This document shows positions 56,500-63,869 of a stretch of DNA of 63,869 nucleotides, in pieces; position 1 is the first letter of the stretch, and every line of letters starts with the position of its first letter. Both the position numbers and the translations under genes were made by a program. The notes under the pieces were generated by a model, which saw nothing but the letters and a program-made list of their open reading frames with translations, was not told the origin of the DNA and did not search any database. Origin of the DNA: CAZJFH01 sp964545205 (GTDB lineage Bacteria; Pseudomonadota; Alphaproteobacteria; Rhodospirillales; Magnetospirillaceae); the NCBI GenBank assembly GCA_964545205.1, contig CAZJFH010000024.1, positions 1-63,869 of the forward strand, given 5' to 3'.

Positions 56500-56667
56500 G
56501 GCCCCTTGCTCGTTTCTTCGTTCATCCTTGTGGTTGCGGGGCCTTCATCTTGACTGGACCGGAGAGCCGACTAGTTCCATTACGCCGACTTGGCATTCCG
56601 TCCGCACGCGGCGTTCCGGTGCGGCCGGAGGTCTTCATTGCCGATGCTTGCTTCAGAAGGAGTGTTG

Positions 56668-57765
56668 ATGATGAAGGTCGCCCAGATTGCGCCCTTGGCA
56701 GAAAGGGTTCCGCCCAGGCTGTACGGGGGAACCGAACGGATCGTTTCCTATCTGACCGAGGAGCTGGTTCGCCAGGGACACGAGGTGACGCTGTTCGCCA
56801 GTGGCGATTCGCAGACCAATGCGCGCCTGGTGCCCTGTTGCGGGAAGGCGCTGCGCCTCGATCCCGGCGTCCGCGACCCGCTGCCCTACCTGGCAGTCAC
56901 TCTGGAGGAGGTCCGACGCCGGGCCGACGAGTTCGACCTCCTGCATTTCCACGTCGATTACCTGCATTTTCCCGTGTTCCGAGACATCGCCGAGCGCACC
57001 GTCACCACGCTGCACGGGCGTCTCGACATCCCCGATCTTCAGCCGCTCTACCGGACGTTCCCGGACATGCCGCTGGTCTCCATCTCCGACGACCAGCGCC
57101 GGCCGATGCCGCCGGTGAACTGGATGGGGACGGTCCACCACGGGCTTCCGCCGAACCTGTTGCCGTTCCGTGCCGAGCCGCGGGGCGGGTATCTGGCGTT
57201 CCTCGGCCGGATCTCGCCGGAAAAGCGGCCTGACCGCGCCATCGAGATCGCCAGGCGCAGCGGGCTGCCGCTGAAGATCGCGGCCAAGATCGACCGGGTG
57301 GATCAGGACTACTGGGACGCGGTGATCGCACCGCTGGTCCGCGACACACCCGATGTCGAGTTCGTGGGCGAGATCGACGAGCGGCAGAAGGCCGAGTTCC
57401 TCGGCGACGCGCGGGCGCTGCTGTTCCCGATCGACTGGCCGGAGCCGTTCGGCCTGGTGATGATCGAGGCCATGTCCTGCGGCACGCCCGTGATCGCGTT
57501 CCGGCGCGGCTCCACCCCGGAGGTGATCGACAACGGCCTGAGCGGGTATCTGGTCGATGATCTCGACCAGGCCGTGCGGGCGGTGGAGATGATCGACGCC
57601 CTCGACCGCGCCGTCGTGCGACACCAGTTCGAGCACCGCTTCTCGGTCGAGCGGATGGCCCGCGAATATGTCGAGATCTACCGCCGGCTGAGCGAAGGCC
57701 GCGCCGTGAAGCTGGCCCCCGTCCATTTCGCGACGGGGCTGGAAGGCCGGCAGCTCGTCGCATGA
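56668..57765 (+). CDS. GT4-family glycosyltransferase
   Basis: A 365-residue GT-B fold enzyme. The N-terminal Rossmann half has VPPRLYGGTERIVSYLTEEL near residue 13 and FDLLHFHVDYLHFP. The nucleotide-sugar half has LAFLGRISPEKRPDRAIEIA, the FVGEIDERQKAEFLGDARAL block and the GT4 EX7E motif region PFGLVMIEAMSCGTPVIA. The acceptor and sugar are unknown. ATG 56668 follows AAGGAG. The stop overlaps the next gene by ATGA, so it may act on a glycogen-like or trehalose-type polymer handled by that gene. Confidence 0.9.
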   Translation: MMKVAQIAPLAERVPPRLYGGTERIVSYLTEELVRQGHEVTLFASGDSQTNARLVPCCGKALRLDPGVRDPLPYLAVTLEEVRRRADEFDLLHFHVDYLHFPVFRDIAERTVTTLHGRLDIPDLQPLYRTFPDMPLVSISDDQRRPMPPVNWMGTVHHGLPPNLLPFRAEPRGGYLAFLGRISPEKRPDRAIEIARRSGLPLKIAAKIDRVDQDYWDAVIAPLVRDTPDVEFVGEIDERQKAEFLGDARALLFPIDWPEPFGLVMIEAMSCGTPVIAFRRGSTPEVIDNGLSGYLVDDLDQAVRAVEMIDALDRAVVRHQFEHRFSVERMAREYVEIYRRLSEGRAVKLAPVHFATGLEGRQLVA

Positions 57766-60017
57766 CCGGTGCCGGGTGGCCGGCTGCGGCGCGACCCGGC
57801 ATCGCCACTTTGGGTGAAACCATGAAGGACCAGTCCACCGATCCAGGGCCGGATGTCGTCGGGGTCGCCCTGCCCCAGTTCTACATCCCGGCCACCGCCT
57901 CGTTGCAGGAGCGGCGACCGCGGACGCTGAAGCATGGCGACACCTTCGCCGTGTTCGACCACAACGGAGACATCCTGTCGGGCCACGGCAGCCCCGAGGG
58001 CCTGTTCCACCGCGACACCCGGCACCTTTCCCACATCGATCTCGTCCTCGGCGGCGCCCGGCCGATGCTGCTCGGTTCGACCCTGCGCGACGACAACGCC
58101 GTGCTCACGTGCGACCTGACCAATCCCGACCTGTTCGACGGCGCCGACTTGCGCCTGCAGCGCGACGTGATCCATCTGCGCCGGTCCAAGTTCCTCTGGA
58201 ACACCGCCTGCTACGAGCGGCTGGCGATCCGCAGCTTCTGCGATTCCGAGGAGAAGGTTCGGCTGGAAATGCGTTTCGCGGCCGACTTTGCCGACCTGTT
58301 CGAAGTCCGCGGTTCCGTCCGGCCCCGCAGGGGCAGGATGCTGCCCCCGGAGGTCGGCGCCGACACGGTCCGACTCGCGTACGAGGGGCTGGACGGGACC
58401 CGCCGAACGACGACCCTGCGCTTCAGTCCGAAACCGGCGGCGCTGACCCGGGAAACGGCGGTGTTCGAAATCGCCCTGCCTCCGGGCGGGCTGTGCGTGC
58501 TTTATACGGTCGTCGACTGCAGCGACGAGGTGGAGTCCGAGCCGGTGGGCAGACGGTTCATGCTGGCGCTCCGCGAGGCCCGGCGATCGTTGCGCCAGTC
58601 CTCGGCACGCGCCGCGGCGATCGAGACATCCAACGAGGTTCTGAACGAAGGCATCCGGCGCTCGGTGGCCGACCTCTACATGCTGGTGACGGACCAGCCG
58701 GGCGGCCCCTACCCGTATGCAGGCATCCCGTGGTTCAGCACGGCGTTCGGTCGCGACGCCATCATCACCGCCATCGAGATGCTGTGGATGGATCCGGACG
58801 TCGCGCGCGGCGTCCTGCGCTTCCTGGCCGACAACCAGGCCGCCGCCGAAGATCCGGCGGCGGACGCCGAACCCGGGAAGATCCTGCATGAATTCCGTTC
58901 CGGCGAGATGGCCGCACTCGGGGAAGTGCCGTTCCGGCGCTATTTCGGCAGCATCGATTCCACGCCGCTTTTCGTGATGCTGGCCGGAGCCCATCTGGAG
59001 CGCACCGGCGATCTCGCCTTTGCCCGCTCCCTTTGGCCCAACATCGAGGCGGCCCTGGACTGGATCGACCGCGACGGCGATCGCGACGGCGACGGATTCG
59101 TCGAGTACGGTCGCCGAACCGGGGCCGGGCTCGCGAACCAGGGCTGGAAGGACAGTCACGACTCCGTTTTCCATTCGGACGGACGCATGGCCGTCGGCCC
59201 GATCGCGCTTTGCGAGGTGCAGGGCTACGTCTACGCCGCCAAGCGCGCGGCGGCCGCGACCGCCCGGAGTCTCGGCCAGGCAAAGCGGGGGGAAGTCCTG
59301 GAGGGCCAGGCCGAACAACTCCGGCTCCGTTTCGAGCAGGCGTTCTGGTGCGAAGACCTCGGCACCTACGCGCTCGCGCTCGACGGCGACAAGAGGCCCT
59401 GCCGGGTCCGCGCCTCGAATGCCGGTCACCTGCTGTTCACAGGCATCGCCGGCCCGGAGCGCGCGGAATCGGTGGCCAGGCAGCTGATGTCGAGTTCGTC
59501 CTTCTCGGGCTGGGGGATCCGCACGGTCGCGAACACGGAAGCGCGCTACAATCCGATGTCCTACCACAACGGTTCGGTCTGGCCGCACGACAACGCGATC
59601 ATCGCCCTCGGACTGGCGCGCTACGGCTACAAGGAGGCGGTCGGGCGCATTTTCGAGGGCCTGTTCGCCGCCTCCGAGTACATGGACCTGCGGCGGCTGC
59701 CCGAGCTGTTCTGCGGTTTCCCACGCCGACGCGGCAACGGCCCCACCGCTTATCCCGTCGCGTGCTCCCCGCAAGCCTGGGCGGCGGCCACCCCGCTGGC
59801 GCTGCTGCAGGCCTGCCTGGGCCTGGCCTTCGATCCGCGGAACGGCGAGATCCGCTTTGACGGGCCGCATCTGCCGCGATTCGTCGACCATGTCCTGCTT
59901 CGCCGCCTGCGTCTCGGGGACGGCAGGGTCGATCTGCTGGTGCGCCGTCACGGCGATGCCGTCACCGTGAGGCCGCTGGCACGCACCGGTGAGCTGCGGC
60001 TGACCGTGGTGACCTGA
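57762..60017 (+). CDS. Glycogen-debranching-type amylo-alpha-1,6-glucosidase
   Basis: A 751-residue protein (or 731 from ATG 57822). The N-terminal beta domain matches GDE_N-type domains (FDHNGDILSGHGSPEGLFHR, DTRHLSHIDLVLGG). The C-terminal alpha6/alpha6 barrel has PWFSTAFGRDAIITAIEMLW, the catalytic-region WKDSHDSVFHSDGRMA and NPMSYHNGSVWPHDNAII. It is predicted to hydrolyse alpha-1,6 branches or a related glucoside, in the cytosol since no signal is present. It is coupled to the glycosyltransferase gene by an ATGA. Confidence 0.88.
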   Translation: MTGAGWPAAARPGIATLGETMKDQSTDPGPDVVGVALPQFYIPATASLQERRPRTLKHGDTFAVFDHNGDILSGHGSPEGLFHRDTRHLSHIDLVLGGARPMLLGSTLRDDNAVLTCDLTNPDLFDGADLRLQRDVIHLRRSKFLWNTACYERLAIRSFCDSEEKVRLEMRFAADFADLFEVRGSVRPRRGRMLPPEVGADTVRLAYEGLDGTRRTTTLRFSPKPAALTRETAVFEIALPPGGLCVLYTVVDCSDEVESEPVGRRFMLALREARRSLRQSSARAAAIETSNEVLNEGIRRSVADLYMLVTDQPGGPYPYAGIPWFSTAFGRDAIITAIEMLWMDPDVARGVLRFLADNQAAAEDPAADAEPGKILHEFRSGEMAALGEVPFRRYFGSIDSTPLFVMLAGAHLERTGDLAFARSLWPNIEAALDWIDRDGDRDGDGFVEYGRRTGAGLANQGWKDSHDSVFHSDGRMAVGPIALCEVQGYVYAAKRAAAATARSLGQAKRGEVLEGQAEQLRLRFEQAFWCEDLGTYALALDGDKRPCRVRASNAGHLLFTGIAGPERAESVARQLMSSSSFSGWGIRTVANTEARYNPMSYHNGSVWPHDNAIIALGLARYGYKEAVGRIFEGLFAASEYMDLRRLPELFCGFPRRRGNGPTAYPVACSPQAWAAATPLALLQACLGLAFDPRNGEIRFDGPHLPRFVDHVLLRRLRLGDGRVDLLVRRHGDAVTVRPLARTGELRLTVVT

Positions 60018-60054
60018 TCACGCCCCATCGTTCCCGGCACCACCGGCCTGAAAC

Positions 60055-62445
60055 TCACTGCCCAAATACAGAGTAGCGATTCTTGCCGTTCTTCTTCGCG
60101 TCGTACATGGCGACGTCGGCCAGTCGGAGGCATTCCTGGATCGTAGCGCCGCAGTCGGGGTACACGGCGATGCCAATGCTGGCCCCGACTCGCGCCGCGC
60201 ATCCGTCGAGGTATACCGGGGCGCTGACTTCCCGGATCATCCGCGACGCCACCAGCGTGGCCTCGCCGCAGGCACCATCCTCGCCGAGAAGCAGCAACGC
60301 CACGAACTCGTCACCGCCGAGCCGCGCCAAAACGTCGACTTCGCGGACGCAGGCGACGAGCCGGCCGGCGATCTCCTTGAGCAGACGATCGCCGGAGTCG
60401 TGTCCGAAGTCGTCGTTCACCGCCTTGAAACCGTCCAGGTCGATATAGACGATGGCAACCGCATGCCCGACCCGCCGGCACAGCGCCTCGGCGTATCGCA
60501 GGCGCTGCTCGAAATAGGAACGATTCGGCAGGCCGGTGAGCGGATCGTGGAATGCGAGGTGCTCGATCTGCGCCTGCATCTCGCGCCGGGCGGTAACGTC
60601 GGTCTTGATCGCCACGAACTGGACCACCTCGCCGTGGTCGTCCCTGAGCGGGGAGATCACCATCTCCTCCCAGTACGGGGTGCCGTCCTTGCGACGATTG
60701 CAGATTTCACCGTGCCAGCCCTGGCCCGCCAGGATGCTGTTCCAGAGCGACTCGTAGAAGCGCGGCTCGTGGTTGCCGGATTTGAGGATCCGGGGCGTGT
60801 TTCCGATCAACTCGTCGGGTTGATATCCGGTCATCCGCGATATGGCGGGGTTGGCGTACTCGATGCGTCCGTCGCGATCGGTGATGAATATGCCGACCGG
60901 GACCTCGGTGACCGCCGTCCACAGCATATGCAGGTCGGCTTCGCGGCGCTTTCGTTCGGTGACGTCCTGGACCGTGCCGGTCATCCTCACGGGCTGGCCG
61001 CCGTCCCCGAACACGACCTCGCCGCACTCCTGAACGATCTTTTCCGAACCGTCGGGGCAAACGATGCGATGGAGGATCTCGTAGCCGTGTCCGGCCAGGG
61101 CCCGTTCGACGGCCTCGTTCACGGCGGCACGGTCGTCGGGATGGACAAATTCGAGGAACGCGGCATAGGACGGGACGAAACTGCCTTGGGCGACGCCGAA
61201 GATGCGGTAAATCTCCGGCGACCACCACAGTGTGTCGTCGGCGACGACGAAGTCCCAGTTCCCCAGCTTGGCGATGCGCTGGGCGTTTTCGAGGCTGGCG
61301 CTGATCGCCTCGAGCTGCCGGGTCCTGCGGCGGAGCGCCTGTTCGTTCTCCAGCCGCTCCGAAATGTCCCGAAACACGACCACGGCGCCGGCGATGCGGT
61401 CCCCGAGCATCATCGGCGAGCTGACGTATTCGACCGGGAAACCGGAGCCGTTCTTGCGCCAGAACACATCTTCCGCCACGCGCTCGACGCGGCCGGTCCG
61501 GAACGTGCTGTAGATCGGGCATTCGGTGAGCGGGAGCGGCCGCCCGTTGGTATCCTTGCAGTGCAGAAAGGAATGGATCGGCCGACCAAGCACGTCCGCT
61601 TCCTGCCAGCCGGTGATCGCAGTGGCCGCGGCGTTGAAGAAGGTGGTGATGCCGGCCTCGTCGATGCCGCAGACGCCGTCGCTGGTCGACGAAAGCAGGG
61701 ACTGAAGGCGCTCGCGCGTCGCCCTGAGTTCCTCCTCGGAGTCGCGGCGGGCGGTAATGTCCGTTTGTTGCACGAGAATGGCGGCTTCGCCGTTTGTCGG
61801 ATCGAGCACGCGCAAGGCATTGATCGCGTACCAGCGACTGCCTTCCGCGCCGGGGTCTTCGACCTCGGCCGACCACGCGCCAACCTGCCAAAGCGCTTCG
61901 AGCGCCTCCTGCGATCTGCCGCCCAGCCGCTGGTCGAGATTGGCCCCGTCGGGGAACAGGCTGGCTGCCGACGGGTTCTGGAACAGCAGTTGACGATCGC
62001 GGCCGAACAGGGAGACGGCAGCAGGCGCATGTCGCAGCGCCTCGAGACCACGGAGCGCATCCGCCTCGATGTCGCTGCCGGGCGGATCGGCTTCGACCAG
62101 CATTGCGTGGCGGTCGACGTCCACCAGAACACCGGAGCAGATGCAGTTGACCGTTCGCGGCTTTCCGCCAGGATAGACCGTCCACTGCTCCCGGACGGTT
62201 TCGCCGCGCGCGAACGCACGCCGATACTGCGCCAGACGCGCGGCGACGGCCGGCGACGGATTGGAACAGTCCGCCGCTAGGAATTCCTCGCGTGATTCAC
62301 AGCCCCACAGCACCACTGCGGCGTTATTTCCCCACCACATCCGACGCCCGGACATATCGAAGATCCAGATAGGACGGTTGAGGATGTCCAGGCATCCGAG
62401 ACTGGCCTCGTCGAGCCTGACGAGGTCGACTGTGCTGAGCGGCAT
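60055..62445 (-). CDS. Multi-PAS diguanylate cyclase
   Basis: A 796-residue soluble sensor. Four to five PAS domains occupy ~15-620 (for example YAINALRVLDPTNGEAAILV, TVFFNAAATAITGWQ-like, MTGYQPDELIGNTPRI), several with PAC ends such as VVFRDISERLENEQ. The GGDEF domain is ~625-796 with HLAFHDPLTGLPNRSYFEQR, an intact GGDEF at ~710 and an RxxD inhibitory site five residues before it, so it should make c-di-GMP with feedback control. No membrane helix. ATG 62445 is preferred over an upstream TTG. c-di-GMP may control the adhesin system nearby, but that is inference. Confidence 0.9.
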   Translation of the reverse strand: MPLSTVDLVRLDEASLGCLDILNRPIWIFDMSGRRMWWGNNAAVVLWGCESREEFLAADCSNPSPAVAARLAQYRRAFARGETVREQWTVYPGGKPRTVNCICSGVLVDVDRHAMLVEADPPGSDIEADALRGLEALRHAPAAVSLFGRDRQLLFQNPSAASLFPDGANLDQRLGGRSQEALEALWQVGAWSAEVEDPGAEGSRWYAINALRVLDPTNGEAAILVQQTDITARRDSEEELRATRERLQSLLSSTSDGVCGIDEAGITTFFNAAATAITGWQEADVLGRPIHSFLHCKDTNGRPLPLTECPIYSTFRTGRVERVAEDVFWRKNGSGFPVEYVSSPMMLGDRIAGAVVVFRDISERLENEQALRRRTRQLEAISASLENAQRIAKLGNWDFVVADDTLWWSPEIYRIFGVAQGSFVPSYAAFLEFVHPDDRAAVNEAVERALAGHGYEILHRIVCPDGSEKIVQECGEVVFGDGGQPVRMTGTVQDVTERKRREADLHMLWTAVTEVPVGIFITDRDGRIEYANPAISRMTGYQPDELIGNTPRILKSGNHEPRFYESLWNSILAGQGWHGEICNRRKDGTPYWEEMVISPLRDDHGEVVQFVAIKTDVTARREMQAQIEHLAFHDPLTGLPNRSYFEQRLRYAEALCRRVGHAVAIVYIDLDGFKAVNDDFGHDSGDRLLKEIAGRLVACVREVDVLARLGGDEFVALLLLGEDGACGEATLVASRMIREVSAPVYLDGCAARVGASIGIAVYPDCGATIQECLRLADVAMYDAKKNGKNRYSVFGQ

Positions 62446-62552
62446 ATCGGTGTCCGAGATTGCTGATCGCGCGACAAGCAACCAAAGCGCAACAATTTCG
62501 TCAAGTATTTAAATCAAATTTACGGAAAATTCGGCGATCTGAAATCGGCCGA

Positions 62553-62725
62553 TCACAGGCGGCCGAGCCGCCACGGCACCGGACCGAAAATCAACGATCG
62601 GCACGATCGCGGTGGTGATCGGGATCCGGAGGCGGAAGTTCTCGCGTTCGACGACGGTGTCGCCAGGCAGCCGCCCGAGGCCGATCTGCCCCAGAAGCGG
62701 CCGAAACAGCGACGATCAGGAACCT
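62553..62725 (-). pseudogene. Decayed copy of DUF2905
   Basis: Aligning to the intact gene at 56233-56436: GTTCCTGATCGTCGC near the start matches, then about 35 bases of the first helix are missing and the frame is shifted. The middle matches again (IGLGRLPGDTVVERENFR, then PITTA), and so does the end, to the TGA at 62553. The start codon is lost. It is a degenerate duplicate between the GGDEF gene and ftsH. Confidence 0.85.
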
Positions 62726-62731
62726 CCCCGA

Positions 62732-63869
62732 TCACGACGCCGCCGCCACCTCCTCGCGCCGCAGGCGCTGGGTCAGCCGGGCGATGTCGTCGTCGCCCAG
62801 GGTCTCGCGTTCGAGCAGTTCCTCGGCGGCGGCGTCGAGGAGATCGCGGTTGCGGTCGAGGATCGCGTGGCTGCGGCGGAACACCCGGCCGATGATGTCG
62901 CGCACCGCGTCGTCGATCCGCCGGGCGGTGTGCTCGGAATATTCGCGCTCGCGGCCAAGGAAGCCGGGCCGCTCGACGAAGCCGCCGCGCTCCTGCTCGT
63001 AGGAGACGTAGCCGAGGTCCTCGTCCATGCCGTAGCGCGCCACCATGCTGCGCGCGATGTCGGTGGCCTTGGCGAGGTCGTCGGCGGCGCCGGTCGACAG
63101 ATGCCCGAACACCAGCTTCTCGGCGGCGCGCCCGCCCAGCAGAACGGCGATCTTGTTCTCGAGCTCGTCGCGGGTCATCAGGTAGCGCTCCTCGGTCGGG
63201 CGCTGGATGGTGTAGCCGAGCGCGCCGATGCCGCGCGGGATGATCGAGATCTTGTGCACGGTGTCGCAGCCGAGGATCGACATGGCGACGAAGGCGTGGC
63301 CAAGCTCGTGATAGGCGACGATCCGGCGTTCCTGCGGATTGAGCAGCCGGTTCTTCTTCTCCAGCCCGGCGACGATGCGCTCCATGGCGCGCGTGAAGTC
63401 GTCCATGGTCACGCGCCCGGCGCGGCGCCGCGTCGCCATCAGCGCCGCCTCGTTGACCAGATTGGCGAGATCGGCACCGGTGAAGCCGGGCGTCAGCGCC
63501 GCCACCTTGTCGGCATCGACGTCCGGTGCGGCGGCGATCTTGCGCATGTGCACCCGCAGGATCTGCGCGCGGCCCGTGCGGTCCGGGCGGTCGACCAGGA
63601 CCTGACGATCGAAGCGGCCGGCACGCAGCAGGGCCGGGTCGAGGATTTCCGGCCGGTTCGTCGCCGCCAGCAGCACCAGGCCCGAGGACGGGTCGAACCC
63701 GTCGAGCTCGACGAGAAGCTGGTTCAGCGTGTTCTCGCGCTCGTCATGGCCGCCCATGGCGGGAAAGGCGCCGCGGGCGCGGCCCAGGGCATCCAGTTCG
63801 TCGATGAAGATGATCGCCGGCGCCTTGGCGCGCGCCTGCTCGAACAGGTCGCGCACACGGGCGGCGCCG
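62732..63869 (-). CDS. ftsH: FtsH-type AAA+ membrane protease, partial (N-terminus beyond window)
   Basis: The visible ~379 residues cover the end of the AAA module and the whole protease domain: IIFIDELDALGR (Walker B), LLAATNRPEILDPALLRAGR with FDRQVLVDRPDR, TPGFTGADLANLVNEAAL, and the zinc motif HELGH with a late TGAADDLAKATDIARSMV that holds the third ligand. Family members have HEAGH; Leu replaces Ala here. The membrane helices and Walker A lie beyond the window. It could be a second ftsH paralog rather than the housekeeping copy. Confidence 0.9.
   Translation of the reverse strand, partial: GAARVRDLFEQARAKAPAIIFIDELDALGRARGAFPAMGGHDERENTLNQLLVELDGFDPSSGLVLLAATNRPEILDPALLRAGRFDRQVLVDRPDRTGRAQILRVHMRKIAAAPDVDADKVAALTPGFTGADLANLVNEAALMATRRRAGRVTMDDFTRAMERIVAGLEKKNRLLNPQERRIVAYHELGHAFVAMSILGCDTVHKISIIPRGIGALGYTIQRPTEERYLMTRDELENKIAVLLGGRAAEKLVFGHLSTGAADDLAKATDIARSMVARYGMDEDLGYVSYEQERGGFVERPGFLGREREYSEHTARRIDDAVRDIIGRVFRRSHAILDRNRDLLDAAAEELLERETLGDDDIARLTQRLRREEVAAAS

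Overview
The window is GC-rich (AT-rich only in a few promoter-like stretches) and reads as a chromosomal segment of an alphaproteobacterium, probably Rhodospirillales-like. This rests on the gene content: a hut set with HutF, two TRAP transporters, a PqqA/PqqB pair, an NDUFS4-type complex I accessory protein next to a Rieske protein, and a DUF2905 gene. No rRNA, tRNA, CRISPR array or intact insertion sequence was found.

Layout. 1-10832: histidine utilisation. hutF and a canonical hutH (cut by the window edge) run on the minus strand. Divergently run hutI, hutC, hutU and a second HutH paralog whose MIO tripeptide is Ala-Cys-Gly instead of Ala-Ser-Gly, followed by a coupled TRAP transporter (dctP, dctQ, long dctM). 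10833-11900: decayed DNA with the C-terminal third of a [NiFe]-hydrogenase large subunit and no intact gene. 11902-13753: small stress-type genes (zinc ribbon, DUF892 ferritin-like, DUF421). 13785-22368: a nine-gene minus-strand operon for sugar acids: FadR-type regulator, TRAP transporter, galactonate dehydratase, KDPGal aldolase, KDGal kinase, 6-phosphogluconate dehydrogenase and gluconokinase, with a 7-bp-arm palindrome in front. 22610-23581: pqqA and pqqB without pqqCDE. 23643-26969: HhH protein, secreted proteins, a DUF2238-like membrane protein, an EF-hand protein and a DUF4344-type metallopeptidase.

27359-54800 is the most remarkable part. A 20.3-kb gene encodes a 6,758-residue LEPR-XLL protein with calcium-binding repeats, Calx-beta-like stretches, seven copies of a degenerate module, two ConA-like modules and a C-terminal metzincin motif. 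It is followed in one tight operon by a DUF3467 protein, a GAF-HlyD fusion, a PqqD-like/M50 site-2-protease/HlyD fusion, a SecA-like protein that has lost both Walker motifs, and a third HlyD-type adaptor. No type I ABC transporter or TolC is present. The set looks like a dedicated recognition, processing and export apparatus for the giant protein, with an unknown mechanism.

54829-56436: Rieske protein, NDUFS4-like protein, a Cys-rich small protein and DUF2905; the last three each have a promoter of the same design (TTGAMW-N16-TARATC). 56668-60017: a glycosyltransferase and a glycogen-debranching-type glucosidase. 60055-62445: a multi-PAS diguanylate cyclase. 62553-62725: a decayed second copy of DUF2905. 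62732-63869: the 3' part of an ftsH-type gene.
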